64,000 nucleotides of DNA from Tessaracoccus sp. OS52 (GCF_020687685.1 NZ_JAJEWM010000002.1:124001-188000), one strand, 5' to 3'. Counted from the first letter of the stretch, positions 47,365 through 56,278 are shown. The notes: a model not told the origin generated them from the letters alone. A program made the numbers and translations.

Positions 47365-49920
47365 TCACTCCTCCGCTATCGCCTGCAGAACATTCATTCC
47401 GGATGCGCGGCGGGCCGGGCCGAACGCCGCGATGATTCCGAAAACGACCGCCAGACCCAGGAACACCGCCAGCTGTCCCGACGGGATGCCGAGGTGGGTT
47501 ATCCCGGAGTCCCGCAGCATCTCCACCAGCACGACCCCGAAGAGGAGTCCCAGGAGAACGCCGAGGAAGGAGCCCAACACCGCGACGATGACGCTCTCCA
47601 GAGTGACCAGACGGCGCAGCTGCGGCCGGGTCATGCCGACGGCGCGCAGCAGTCCGATCTCGCGCGTTCGTTCGAACACCGAAAGCCCCAGGGTGTTGAC
47701 GATGCCGAGCACGGAGATGACGATCGCCAGCGCCAGCAGTGCGTAGATGATGCCGAAGGCCTGGTCGAACTGGCTCACGAGCGTGTCTGCGTACTCGTCG
47801 TTGTCGGTCACCACGACGGTGGGCAGCTCGGCCGTGGCCTCGTCGAGGGCCTTGCGCACGCCGTCGGGGTCGGCACCGTCGGCGAGTTCAACCTTGATCT
47901 GGTCGACGACGCGGGCGTCGCCGAGCTGGGCGTAGGTCTCGAGGTTCACGATCATGTGGGAGAACAGCGCGCCGGTCGTGCCCTCGTCGTAGATCCCGGA
48001 GACCAGCAGTTCGACCGTGTCACCGGTGACCGTGGGCAGCCGGAAGGTCATTCCCATGGGCAGGTCCAGTTCGCGGGAGGCCTCGTGGCTGAGCAGGACC
48101 GAGTTGTCGTCGGGGTTGAGCCGGCCCGCCAGGACCTCCGTCGCCGTGCCGTCGGCAAGGCCCTCTGGTGTGGTGCCGACGATGGGCACACGTTCCTCAC
48201 CGAACACCGAAGCCGTGCGCGCATACGTCCACACCGCGCGGACCCCGTCGATGGTCTCTGCCTCCTCGGCAACGGCCCTGTCGAACGGCATGAAGTTCAC
48301 AGGGGTCACCAGGAAGTCGCCGCGCTGGGATTCGGTGAGCCCCGCTCGCAGCGACGTCGTCGTGGAGTCGGCGAGGATGGCGACGGTGGTGACCAGCGAC
48401 AGCCCGATCATGAGCGTGGCAGCAGTGGCGGCGGTTCGGCGCGGCTGGCGCAGCGAGTTCAACTCCGCCATCCTGCCGACCTCGCCGAAGACCACCCGGT
48501 AGAGGCGGCCGAACAGCCACACCACCGGCCTGCCCACCACCGCCGCGGTCAGGACCAGGCCGACCAGCACGAGAGCGCAGCCGATGCCCACCCAGGCCAG
48601 CGGTTCGGGAACGTCCAGCCACAGGCCGCAGACGATTCCCGCCGCGCCGAGTTGGAGGGCGGCGAACCCGATCATGACCCCGACGCCAATGCCCTCGGGG
48701 CCGCTGGCCGCGGCCGCGGTCATCGCCTCCACGGGCCGGGTGGCCGATGCCTTTCGAGCCGGCATCCAGGCCGCCACCATGGTGATGCCCAGGCCGAGGA
48801 CGTAGGAGGCGATGATCGCCTGTGGCGTGAGTTGGGGAACCACCGACCCGAGGTCGAGCCCGATGACGCGCAGCGAGATGGCGATGCCCCAGCACAGCAG
48901 CCAGCCGGCGACGATGCCGACGCTCGCTCCCAGCAAACCGATCACGGCGGCCTCGAACAGCACCGAGTTGCGCACCTGGGTCCGCTTGGCGCCGAGCGCC
49001 CGGAACAGCGCCAGCTCCTTGCTGCGCTGGGCCACGAGGATCGAGAAGGTGTTGAGGATCAGCAGGGCAGCGACCAGAAGCGCGATCGCGGCGAACACCA
49101 GCAGGAACGTGTTGACGAATGACAACCCGACGTTGAGACGCTCCTCCAGCGCCTCTGCCTGTTCCGGGCCGGAGACCGCCTCGACGCCGGCGGGCAGCAG
49201 TTCCGCGATGGCGTCGGTCACCTGTTCGACGTCGGCGGTGGGCTCCGTGGCCACCCAGACGCCGTTGAAGGCGTCCTGGCCGTCCATGAACAGCTCCTGC
49301 GCCTCCGCCGTGGAGAAGAACAGGTAACTGGCGCCGGCCGTCCCGCCCCCACCGAACGTGGCGGTGCCGACGATCCGGTAGGTGCGCACGCCGTCGAAGG
49401 GCGTGGCCACCTCCAATTCGTCGCCGACGGCGTAGCCGCCCCTGGCGAGGGTGGCCGGGTCGAGCGCCACTTCGTCGTCGGCATCAGGTGCCTGCCCCTC
49501 GACGATGCCGATGCCTGGCTTGCCCCCCGACGCCGGAGTCTCGAAGTAGTTCTGGCCGATCCCGGGAGCACCCCCGAAAGCCAGCACCTTCCCGTCCTTG
49601 TCGAGCGCGTAGATGGCCGAGGAGGTGACGCTGCCGGTGGCCTCGGCCACGCCGTCGACCTGGGAGATCCGCTCCACCAGGTCCGGGTCCATCACGGCCG
49701 CCACGGCGGGGTCGGGTGCGTCGGTGCCGGTGTCCGACGTCGCGGCCGCGACGTTGACGTCGGCGATGGAACCGGTGAGGATCTGGTCGAAGCTGTCGCC
49801 GAGCAGGTTGGTGAAGATCAGCGAACCCGACACGAAAGCGATCCCCAGGACGATGGAGAAGGCGCTCATCAGCAGGCGGATCTTGCGTCCCAGCAGTGAC
49901 TTCCACGCGGCCTTGAACAT
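47365..49920 (-). CDS. FtsX/MacB-type ABC transporter permease (two FtsX domains)
   Basis: The protein has 851 residues. A MacB-like periplasmic-core region (about 40-260) follows the first transmembrane helix. Two FtsX domains each have about three or four helices (about 265-400 and 720-850, the latter ending FGPARRASGMNVLQAIAEE) around a second extracellular region (about 500-700). Such permeases with LolD/MacB-type ATPases work as mechanotransmitters or export lipids, peptides or antibiotics. It is paired with the ATPase five bases upstream. ATG 49920. Confidence 0.87.
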   Translation of the reverse strand: MFKAAWKSLLGRKIRLLMSAFSIVLGIAFVSGSLIFTNLLGDSFDQILTGSIADVNVAAATSDTGTDAPDPAVAAVMDPDLVERISQVDGVAEATGSVTSSAIYALDKDGKVLAFGGAPGIGQNYFETPASGGKPGIGIVEGQAPDADDEVALDPATLARGGYAVGDELEVATPFDGVRTYRIVGTATFGGGGTAGASYLFFSTAEAQELFMDGQDAFNGVWVATEPTADVEQVTDAIAELLPAGVEAVSGPEQAEALEERLNVGLSFVNTFLLVFAAIALLVAALLILNTFSILVAQRSKELALFRALGAKRTQVRNSVLFEAAVIGLLGASVGIVAGWLLCWGIAISLRVIGLDLGSVVPQLTPQAIIASYVLGLGITMVAAWMPARKASATRPVEAMTAAAASGPEGIGVGVMIGFAALQLGAAGIVCGLWLDVPEPLAWVGIGCALVLVGLVLTAAVVGRPVVWLFGRLYRVVFGEVGRMAELNSLRQPRRTAATAATLMIGLSLVTTVAILADSTTTSLRAGLTESQRGDFLVTPVNFMPFDRAVAEEAETIDGVRAVWTYARTASVFGEERVPIVGTTPEGLADGTATEVLAGRLNPDDNSVLLSHEASRELDLPMGMTFRLPTVTGDTVELLVSGIYDEGTTGALFSHMIVNLETYAQLGDARVVDQIKVELADGADPDGVRKALDEATAELPTVVVTDNDEYADTLVSQFDQAFGIIYALLALAIVISVLGIVNTLGLSVFERTREIGLLRAVGMTRPQLRRLVTLESVIVAVLGSFLGVLLGLLFGVVLVEMLRDSGITHLGIPSGQLAVFLGLAVVFGIIAAFGPARRASGMNVLQAIAEE

Positions 49921-49925
49921 GTGAC

Positions 49926-50810
49926 TCAGTCCCGCAGTGCGCGACGGGGCAGGCTCTGCTCGACGGTGGGCTCGTCAAGGTCCGGATCCGACTGCTCCGG
50001 CGCAGGTCCGCCCTCGCGGTAGAGCTCAGCTTCGAGCGGGCTGTGGGCAGGTCTGGGCTCCTGCTCGCCGGGGGCCAAGTCATGACGGGGGTAGATCCGC
50101 GACATCGCGTGCAGCAGGTCCACCTGGGAGGCTCCCCGCATCTCCTCGACGATGCGCCCGTCGGAGAGGAACACCGCCCGGTCGGCGTAGCTGGCGGCGT
50201 GGGCGTCGTGGGTGACCATCACGACGGTCTGCCCGAACTCGTCGACGCTGCGCCGCAGGAAGGTGAGGATCTCCGCGGCCGAGGTGGAGTCGAGGTTGCC
50301 GGTGGGTTCGTCGCCGAACACGATGTCGGGACGGTTCATGAGCGCTCGGGCACAGGCGACGCGCTGTTGCTGGCCGCCGGAGAGCTCAGACGGCTTGTGG
50401 GTCAGCCGGTCCGCCAGGCCCAGGACGTCGATGATCCGGTCGAACCAGTCCTGGTCCACCTTCCTGCCGGCGATGGCAAGCGGCAGGACGATGTTCTCGC
50501 GCGCGGTCAGCGTCGGCACCAGGTTGAACGCCTGGAAGATGAACCCGATCCGGTCCCGCCGCAGTTCCGTGAGTGGGGTGTCCTTCAGCGAGGCGACGTC
50601 GGTCTCGCCGATGTAGACGGTTCCCGACGTCGGGGTGTCGAGCGCTGCGAGCAGGTGCATGAGCGTCGACTTGCCTGAGCCGGAGGGCCCCATGATGGCT
50701 GTGAACTCGCCCTGCACCACTTCGAAGTCGACGTCGTCCAGGGCGACCACCTTGGCAGTCCCCTGACCGTAGGTCTTGGTCAGCCCTCTGGCGCGAGCAG
50801 CAATCGTCAC
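49926..50810 (-). CDS. MacB/LolD-type ABC transporter ATPase
   Basis: The protein has 294 residues. Walker A MGPSGSGKSTLMHLLAALD (39-57), Q-loop FIFQAFNLVPTLTARENI, signature ELSGGQQQRVACARALMN near 147, Walker B DIVFGDEPTGNLD near 172. The C-terminal 60 residues are an unusual Pro/Glu-rich tail (about 240-294) after the standard domain. It energises the FtsX-type permease. GTG 50810 lies 12 bases after a TAGCGT -10, which suggests a leaderless transcript starting at the edge of oriC. Confidence 0.9.
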   Translation of the reverse strand: MTIAARARGLTKTYGQGTAKVVALDDVDFEVVQGEFTAIMGPSGSGKSTLMHLLAALDTPTSGTVYIGETDVASLKDTPLTELRRDRIGFIFQAFNLVPTLTARENIVLPLAIAGRKVDQDWFDRIIDVLGLADRLTHKPSELSGGQQQRVACARALMNRPDIVFGDEPTGNLDSTSAAEILTFLRRSVDEFGQTVVMVTHDAHAASYADRAVFLSDGRIVEEMRGASQVDLLHAMSRIYPRHDLAPGEQEPRPAHSPLEAELYREGGPAPEQSDPDLDEPTVEQSLPRRALRD

Positions 50811-50816
50811 GGGGTC

Positions 50817-50822
50817 ACGCTA
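50817..50822 (-). promoter_or_regulatory. Leaderless -10 element TAGCGT for the MacB-like ATPase gene
   Basis: On the minus strand TAGCGT begins at 50822, 12 bases before GTG 50810; no ribosome-binding site is seen. Confidence 0.5.
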
Positions 50823-50879
50823 CCAGCGGGGTCACCGTCGGGGATCGGTGCTCTTGGGGCTGTGCTGGAGCGACCGTGC

Positions 50880-51130
50880 TCGGACATCCACACCTTTGCG
50901 CCCTTGTTACTTTGAAGGAATCAGGACATGTAATTACCAGCTGTAGTCATAGCTGCTGTGGATCCTGTGGAGAACCATCATCTTCCCTTGTCAGATCACG
51001 ACCCGTCGTGTGCATGTGTTGTGGATGAACCGAAAACTACACGGGGAGGATTTGTGGGGATCGTCGATCGGCAGATTTCGTCCACAGCCGCTTGCACCAG
51101 CTTTCCCCAAGCGTTTGCACAGGCTTCCAT
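50880..51130. other. oriC: Probable replication origin oriC (DnaA-box cluster)
   Basis: The region is non-coding and less GC-rich than the surroundings, with several sequences one or two bases from the DnaA box TTATCCACA or TTGTCCACA: ACATCCACA (50884), TGTGGATCC (50957), TGTGGAGAA (50966), TGTGGATGA (51020) and TCGTCCACA (51078), the inverted ones being reverse complements. An AT-richer stretch (TGTAATTACC, about 50930) could unwind. It lies between dnaA and dnaN, the normal place of oriC, although other genes now lie on both sides. Confidence 0.65.
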
Positions 51131-51242
51131 ACCAGCCCCCGGGGCAGCGGAGAGGGCATGGTGGTGGCATCCTTGGAGTGAGAGCCATGGCGGCTCCCGA
51201 CACCTCTTCGCCAGGTGCCTCCTTCTTCAGGAGGTGGGATCC

Positions 51243-51600
51243 ATGAGCACCGCTGGAATCCCCGTACACATCGCCCACGACCCCAGGCAGGACACCGTCT
51301 TCGCCTGGTTGTCCCTGCTGTTCTTCATCGTGTCCTTCGGAGCCTCGTTCCTCGTCGGCGAGGGGCTCGCGACGTGGCTGTTCGGCTGGCCCGATGGCGC
51401 CGAGCCCGCTCTGTGGCAGATCCTGGCTGCCAGCGTCCCGGCACTGGTGGTCTTCGCGCTGCCCGTCGTGCCCTGCGTGGCACTTCGGCATGCGCGCCCA
51501 TCGCAATGGCTCGCGCAGCGGTCAGGTGGCCGCCTGGCTCAGCGTCGCGATCGCCGTCGCGATGGTGCTGCTGAACGTGGTCTCGTTCCTGTTCGGCTGA
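51243..51600 (+). pseudogene. Small membrane protein gene with an apparent frameshift
   Basis: ATG 51243 follows AGGAGG at eight bases. The first about 80 residues contain two transmembrane segments (VFAWLSLLFFIVSFGASFLV; WQILAASVPALVVFALPVV). Near 51490 the frame loses protein-like character. The next frame then continues with GMRAHRNGSRSGQ and a third membrane segment (VAAWLSVAIAVAMVLLNVV), ending at TGA 51598-51600. Joining both gives a protein of about 119 residues of a type common in actinobacteria. Either a real one-base shift or a sequencing error. Confidence 0.6.
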
Positions 51601-51991
51601 GGCGGTGATCTCGACACGCCCCGGCTCCTTCGTCGCGCGGGGCTACTCGATCAGCGGAGGGTCTTCGTCGCGCGGGGCTACTCGACTCCGGAGGTCCCGC
51701 TGGTCGAGTAGCGGCCGTGAGGGACGAACGGGCGCGTGTCGAGACCTGGTGTGGCTGGGGCTGGTGATCTCGACACGCCCCGGCTCCTTCGTCGCGCGGG
51801 GCTACTCGATCAGCGGGAGGTTCGATACAAGCCTTCGTGCTGGATACCCGCCGTACACGGCTTGTATCCAGCACCAAGACCCGTATCCCCCCCACGGTTC
51901 CTGCCCGGCTCCTTCGTCGCGCGGCCTACTCGATCACCGGAGATCCGCTGGTCGAGTAGCCGCGGCGAAGCCCGGCGTGTCGAGACCCTGG
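51601..51991. repeat. Convergent gap with REP-like inverted units next to dnaA
   Basis: The sequence alternates TGATCTCGACACGCCCCGGC and GGGCTACTCGATCAGCGG units with their inverted versions CTGGTCGAGTAGC and CGTGTCGAGACC, the same family as at 5.35-5.7 kb. GATACAAGCC (51824-51833) pairs with GGCTTGTATC (51859-51868), and GTGCTGGATAC (51837-51847) pairs with GTATCCAGCAC (51864-51874). The two right arms overlap, so the hairpins exclude one another. It separates a plus-strand membrane gene from dnaA. Confidence 0.85.
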
Positions 51992-53371
51992 TCAGGAGTG
52001 CTTGATCCGGTTGGTCAGCTCGGTGACCTGGGTGAACAGGTCCCGGTCCTCGCCCATCTTCTCGTTGATCTTGCGAACCGAGTGCAGCACGGTGGTGTGG
52101 TCGCGGCCGCCGAACTTGGCGCCGATCTTGGGCAGCGAGAGGTCCGTGAGCTCACGGCACAGGTACATCGCGATCTGCCTGGCCGAGGCGATGGTGGCGA
52201 CGCGGCTCGCGCCGGTCAGGTCGTCCATGGAGATCCCGAAGTACCGCGACGTCGCGTTCATGATGGTCTCCGCGTCGACGCGGACGTCACCCCCGTCGGG
52301 CATGAGGTCCCGCAGCACGTCCTCGGTCAGCGGGAGGTCGATCTCCTGCTGGTTGAGGCTCGCGAGCGCCGCGACGCGGGTGAGCGCGCCCTCGAGTTCG
52401 CGGATGTTGGTGGTGATCTTCGAGGCTATGAACTCGAGCACCTGCGTGCCCGCGGTCAGGCGCTGTGACGCGGCCTTCTTCCGCAGGATGGCGATGCGGG
52501 TCTCGAGGTCGGGGGGCTGGATGTCGGTCATCAGGCCCCACTCGAACCGCGAACGCAACCGGGGCTCCAGTGCCTCCAGGAGCTTCGGCGGCCGGTCGGA
52601 GGTCATCACGATCTGCTTCTGCGAGTTGTGCAGCGTGTTGAACGTGTGGAAGAACTCCTCCTGGGTCTGGATCTTGGACTCCAGGAACTGGATGTCGTCC
52701 ACCAGGAGGATGTCGACGTCGCGGTAGGCCCTGCGGAACTCCGCGGTTCGGTTGTCGGAGATGGCGTTGATGAAGTCGTTGGTGAGTTCCTCGGTGGAGA
52801 CGTAACGCACGCGCAGGTTCTCGTAGTAGCTGCGCACGTAGTGGCCGATGGCGTGCAGCAGGTGGGTCTTGCCCAGGCCGGAGGGTCCGTAGATCATCAG
52901 CGGGTTGTAGGACTTGCCGGGCTGCTCGGCGACGGCGGCTGCGGCAGCGTGGGCGAACCGGTTGGAGGAGCCGGCGACGAAGGACTCGAAGGTGTAGCGG
53001 GGGTTCAGCTTGTCCTCCCCCGCGTTCGGTCGGGCTCCCACCGGGGCAAAGCTGGGCTGTGCGGCGGGTTGCTCCTCGAGTACCGGTTCGGCGATGCCGT
53101 CCTCTGTGTCGATCACGAGCGAGGCGTCGATCATCACGGCCAGGTGCGTGATCTGGCCGGAGTGGTTGGTGAGGCGGTGCTCGATCTCTGTCCGGAGCTT
53201 CGACTCGACCCGCTCGCGGGTGGTCTCGTCGGCCACGGCCAGCATCAGCGTGCTGCCGTGCATGGCAAGGGGCTTGGTCCGCCGCAGCCACGCCCTAGTG
53301 GGCATGTCGGCGGCCAGGACGACTTCGTTCCACAGATCCACCAGGTCCGGGGTCGGCGTGGGTTGACTCAC
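51992..53371 (-). CDS. dnaA: Chromosomal replication initiator DnaA
   Basis: The protein has 459 residues. Domain I (about 1-85) interacts with DnaB/DciA partners, a short acidic linker follows, and the AAA+ domain III has Walker A IYGPSGLGKTHLLHAIG and Walker B DVDILLVDDIQFLESK, then sensor segments. Domain IV binds DnaA boxes through SRVATIASARQIAMYLCREL and KFGGRDHTTVLHS. ATG 53371. The upstream region contains a perfect DnaA box, implying autoregulation. Confidence 0.97.
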   Translation of the reverse strand: MSQPTPTPDLVDLWNEVVLAADMPTRAWLRRTKPLAMHGSTLMLAVADETTRERVESKLRTEIEHRLTNHSGQITHLAVMIDASLVIDTEDGIAEPVLEEQPAAQPSFAPVGARPNAGEDKLNPRYTFESFVAGSSNRFAHAAAAAVAEQPGKSYNPLMIYGPSGLGKTHLLHAIGHYVRSYYENLRVRYVSTEELTNDFINAISDNRTAEFRRAYRDVDILLVDDIQFLESKIQTQEEFFHTFNTLHNSQKQIVMTSDRPPKLLEALEPRLRSRFEWGLMTDIQPPDLETRIAILRKKAASQRLTAGTQVLEFIASKITTNIRELEGALTRVAALASLNQQEIDLPLTEDVLRDLMPDGGDVRVDAETIMNATSRYFGISMDDLTGASRVATIASARQIAMYLCRELTDLSLPKIGAKFGGRDHTTVLHSVRKINEKMGEDRDLFTQVTELTNRIKHS

Positions 53372-53412
53372 CTAACCCCTTCCTGACTGGGGGTCACAGC
53401 CCCTTTGGACGA

Positions 53413-53485
53413 CTTTCCACACACTTGTCCACAGTAGGGTACAACTCACGGATGGGTTGCTGCGGGACCCTCCCCCTGTGGAAAA
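53413..53485. promoter_or_regulatory. DnaA boxes upstream of dnaA
   Basis: TTGTCCACA at 53425-53433 is a perfect actinobacterial DnaA box. CTTTCCACA (53413) and TGTGGAAAA (53477, reverse complement TTTTCCACA) are close variants. They lie 40-115 bases before the dnaA start, as expected for DnaA autorepression or an accessory origin element. Confidence 0.75.
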
Positions 53486-53614
53486 GGTCAAATGCATAGG
53501 CTCAAGAAACTAGTGGTCCGGGGCCGCTTCTGCAACATATTCTTAGTTTTCGCGGCGTGTCTTCTGGACTTACAGCCGTGTCATTTGCTTGGGTACTTGA
53601 TCCCCGCCGCTGGT

Positions 53615-53644
53615 TTGTGGAAACGGCCTGTTGGAGCGTATCGT
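53615..53644 (+). promoter_or_regulatory. Candidate rpmH promoter
   Basis: TTGTGG (53615-53620), an 18-base spacer and TATCGT (53639-53644) make a sigma70-type promoter about 85 bases before rpmH. The -35 overlaps a DnaA-box-like TGTGGAAAC. Confidence 0.4.
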
Positions 53645-53729
53645 TGACAGGTCGCCGCCGTGCGGTGGCCACCTCGCCTGCCCGCAAGGGCGGATTTTCC
53701 GATCAAAGACAATTCAGGGAGTTTGCCCC

Positions 53730-53867
53730 ATGAGCAAGCGCACGTTCCAGCCGAGCAACCGTCGTCGCAGCCGTACCCACGGCTTCCGCCTCCGCATGCG
53801 CACCCGCGCCGGCCGCTCCATCCTGAGCGCACGCCGTCGCAAGGGCCGCAGCGAACTGGCTGGCTGA
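53730..53867 (+). CDS. rpmH: 50S ribosomal protein L34
   Basis: The protein has 45 residues and is highly basic, with the full family pattern: [20 protein letters not shown] then [17 protein letters not shown]. It is a component of the large ribosomal subunit. Divergent from dnaA across a 358-base regulatory region, and first in the row rpmH-rnpA-yidD-yidC. ATG 53730 is fixed by the family start MSKRTFQPS. Confidence 0.97.
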   Translation: MSKRTFQPSNRRRSRTHGFRLRMRTRAGRSILSARRRKGRSELAG

Positions 53868-53876
53868 TCGGGCCCA

Positions 53877-54227
53877 GTGCTGCCCAGGGCCAGACGACTG
53901 ATCCGGCCCGGTGATTTCACCGGGGCCTTCAAGTCAGCGGCCAGAGCCGGCACCCCGAGCGTGGTCGTGCACATGCACCGACTCGACGACACGAATCCAC
54001 CCGAGCTGCCTCGGGTGGGTTTTGTTGTGTCCAAGAAGGTGGGCAACGCCGTCGTCCGGAACCGGGTGAAACGCCGACTGCGCCACCTTGCGGCTGGGCT
54101 GACCACCCCGGTGCCCGCCGACGTCGTGGTGCGGGCGCTGCCGCCCGCGGCCTCAGAGCCCGACCGGCTCGGCGAGGACCTGACCTCGGCTTGGCGACGC
54201 GCCGCCCAGAAGGTCCAGGCATGCTGA
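53877..54227 (+). CDS. rnpA: Ribonuclease P protein component
   Basis: The protein has 116 residues. It binds the RNase P RNA and pre-tRNA 5' leaders. The signature RVGFVVSKKVGNAVVRNRVKRRLRHL is near 55-80. GTG 53877 lies nine bases after rpmH; MLPRARRLIRPGDF is a typical N-terminus. The stop overlaps the yidD start (ATGCTGA), so translation is coupled. Confidence 0.95.
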   Translation: MLPRARRLIRPGDFTGAFKSAARAGTPSVVVHMHRLDDTNPPELPRVGFVVSKKVGNAVVRNRVKRRLRHLAAGLTTPVPADVVVRALPPAASEPDRLGEDLTSAWRRAAQKVQAC

Positions 54228-54520
54228 AATACCCGCTGATCTGGTTCGTGAAGGGCTGGCGCAAGGTCATCTCCCCCCTCTACGGTGACGTCTGCAAGTT
54301 CCACCCCACCTGCTCCGCCTATGGCCTGCGCGCCCTCGAGTTCCACGGGGCGTTCAAGGGTTCCGCGCTCACCGTGGCCAGGATCGTGCGCTGCCACCCC
54401 TGGTCCGACGGCGGCGTCGACTACGTGCCCGGCACTCCCGAGGCGCTGCAGTGGGCCGAAAACGAGTCCCACAACCATTCGGACCACTCCGAGAAGACCA
54501 CGACTGAGGTTGCCAAGTGA
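54221..54520 (+). CDS. yidD: Membrane protein insertion efficiency factor YidD
   Basis: The protein has 99 residues. The family core is intact: WRKVISPLYGDVCKFHPTCSAYGLRALEFHG and KGSALTVARIVRCHPWSDGGVDYVP, with three conserved cysteines. A hydrophilic tail (HNHSDHSEKTTTEVAK) follows. It is a small amphipathic helper of YidC. It overlaps rnpA by seven bases and yidC by four. Confidence 0.95.
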   Translation: MLKYPLIWFVKGWRKVISPLYGDVCKFHPTCSAYGLRALEFHGAFKGSALTVARIVRCHPWSDGGVDYVPGTPEALQWAENESHNHSDHSEKTTTEVAK

Positions 54521-55644
54521 TTGAACTGTTGATTCCGCTGAGCATCTGGGACAGCATCTACGGGGCGTTGTCCACGATGATGCAACCGCTGTACTGGGCG
54601 GTTTCCGGGCTGGTGGTCTTCTTCCACTGGGCCTGGTCCAGGTTCCTGCCCGCAGACTCCGGTGTCACCTGGGCCCTGGCGATCGTCTTTCTGACGATCT
54701 TCATCCGGACACTGCTCATCCCGCTGTTCGTGAAGCAGATCAACTCTGCACGCAACATGCAGCTCGTCCAGCCCAAGGTGCAGGAGCTGCAGAAGAAGCA
54801 TGGTGCCGATCGCCAGAAACTCGGCGAGGAGACCATGAAGCTCTACAAGGAGGAGGGCATCAGCCCGATGGCCTCCTGCCTTCCGTTGCTGCTGCAGATG
54901 CCCATCTTCCTTGCGCTGTTCCGGGTGCTGGAGGGGGTCTCCAACAACAACGTGCGTGGCCAGTTCTTCAAGGACAACCCGCAGCTCGTCGAGTCCCTGC
55001 AGAACGCCGAACTGTTCGGCGCCGGCCTTGCCGAGCGCATCTTCCCGCTGACCCCGTTCGGTGCGACCCAGGTCTTCGGAATCATCCTGGTGATCCTGAT
55101 GGTGGGCACCCTGTTCGTCACGCAGTTGCAGCTGATGCGCAAGAACATGCCGCCCGAGTCCCTCAACGGTCCGATGGCACAGCAGCAGAAGATGATGCTC
55201 TACCTGTTCCCCGTCATCTACGCCGCGTCGTCGGCCGTCATCCCCATCGGTGTCCTGATCTACTGGCTCACCTCCAACATCTGGACGATGGGTCAGCAGG
55301 GACTCCTGATCCGGAACAACCCAGCACCGAACACTCCTGCGTTCATCGACTGGGAGGAGCGCATGCTCGCCAAGGGTCACGACCCGAAGGAGATCATGGC
55401 GCAGCGCATGGCCAAGCGCCGCAAGGTGAAGCAGGCCCCGGTCGGGCGCACCGTCGGAGCCGGCTCAGCGGCGTCGGCCACCTCCGCAGTCTCCCCCTCG
55501 GAGCTGGACGGCGAGCAGGACAAGCCCAAGGTGGCGCGGCAGCAGGTGGCACGCCAGACGGTCCGGACCACCGCGGACGGCAAGACCGTGGTCACGCGCC
55601 AGCAGCCCCGGACCCAGTCACGAGCCAACCGCAGGAAGAAGTGA
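54517..55644 (+). CDS. yidC: Membrane protein insertase YidC
   Basis: The protein has 375 residues with five membrane segments: WAVSGLVVFFHWAWSRF, LAIVFLTIFIRTLLIPLFVKQ (carrying the conserved Arg of the insertase groove), CLPLLLQMPIFLALFRVL, and two more at about 185-205 and 225-250. The basic tail (about 285-375, rich in Lys, Arg and Gln) may contact ribosomes. It inserts proteins into the cytoplasmic membrane with or without SecYEG. GTG 54517 overlaps the yidD stop. Confidence 0.95.
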   Translation: MIELLIPLSIWDSIYGALSTMMQPLYWAVSGLVVFFHWAWSRFLPADSGVTWALAIVFLTIFIRTLLIPLFVKQINSARNMQLVQPKVQELQKKHGADRQKLGEETMKLYKEEGISPMASCLPLLLQMPIFLALFRVLEGVSNNNVRGQFFKDNPQLVESLQNAELFGAGLAERIFPLTPFGATQVFGIILVILMVGTLFVTQLQLMRKNMPPESLNGPMAQQQKMMLYLFPVIYAASSAVIPIGVLIYWLTSNIWTMGQQGLLIRNNPAPNTPAFIDWEERMLAKGHDPKEIMAQRMAKRRKVKQAPVGRTVGAGSAASATSAVSPSELDGEQDKPKVARQQVARQTVRTTADGKTVVTRQQPRTQSRANRRKK

Positions 55645-55762
55645 GTCCCCACCGTCGCGGATGACGGTGGTGGCAGACCTTCTGCCCCACCCTTTCCGAG
55701 CAGTACCCAAGATCCCAGTGAACTCCCGCCAGAGCGGGCCCTGAAGTGAAGGCGAGTAACAC

Positions 55763-56278
55763 ATGAGCGAGAACACCACCACGGAGGAGCTGAAGCCCTC
55801 CGCAGCCGAGGAGAAGCAGCCCTCCGCCACCGACGCGCTCCTCAACGAGGGCGATCTCGTGGCCGACTACCTGGAGGAACTCCTCGACATCGCCGACCTC
55901 GACGGCGACATCGAGAACTCGGTCGTGAGCGGGCGCGCCCACGTCGTCATCGACACCGAGGACGAAAGCCTCGTCGGTCCCGACGGCGAGGTGCTGGAGG
56001 CACTGCAGGAACTGGCGCGGCTGGTGGTCATGACCGAGACCGGCAATCGCTCCCGGCTCACCCTGGACGTGGCCGGCTATCGCGAGAAGCGGCGGGTGGA
56101 ACTCGTCGCGCTCGCGAAGGACGCCATCGCCGCGGTCCTCGAGACCGGGGAGCCGGTCCGCATGGCACCGCTGAACGCCTACGAGCGCAAGATCGTGCAC
56201 GACGAGGTGGCCGCCGCTGGGCTGGTGAGCGAGTCCGAGGGTGAGCCGCCCCACCGTCGGGTGGTCGTCTCCAAGTGA
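55763..56278 (+). CDS. khpB: RNA-binding protein KhpB (Jag), KH and R3H domains
   Basis: The protein has 171 residues. An acidic N-terminal stretch (1-35) is followed by a KH-like domain with LVGPDGEVLEALQELARLVV near 70 and a C-terminal R3H domain with RMAPLNAYERKIVHDEVA and SEGEPPHRRVVV. The long Jag-N domain of firmicute proteins is absent, as usual in actinobacteria. It acts in RNA metabolism and cell-envelope regulation with KhpA. ATG 55763 follows AAGGCGAG. It overlaps rsmG by four bases. Confidence 0.92.
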   Translation: MSENTTTEELKPSAAEEKQPSATDALLNEGDLVADYLEELLDIADLDGDIENSVVSGRAHVVIDTEDESLVGPDGEVLEALQELARLVVMTETGNRSRLTLDVAGYREKRRVELVALAKDAIAAVLETGEPVRMAPLNAYERKIVHDEVAAAGLVSESEGEPPHRRVVVSK

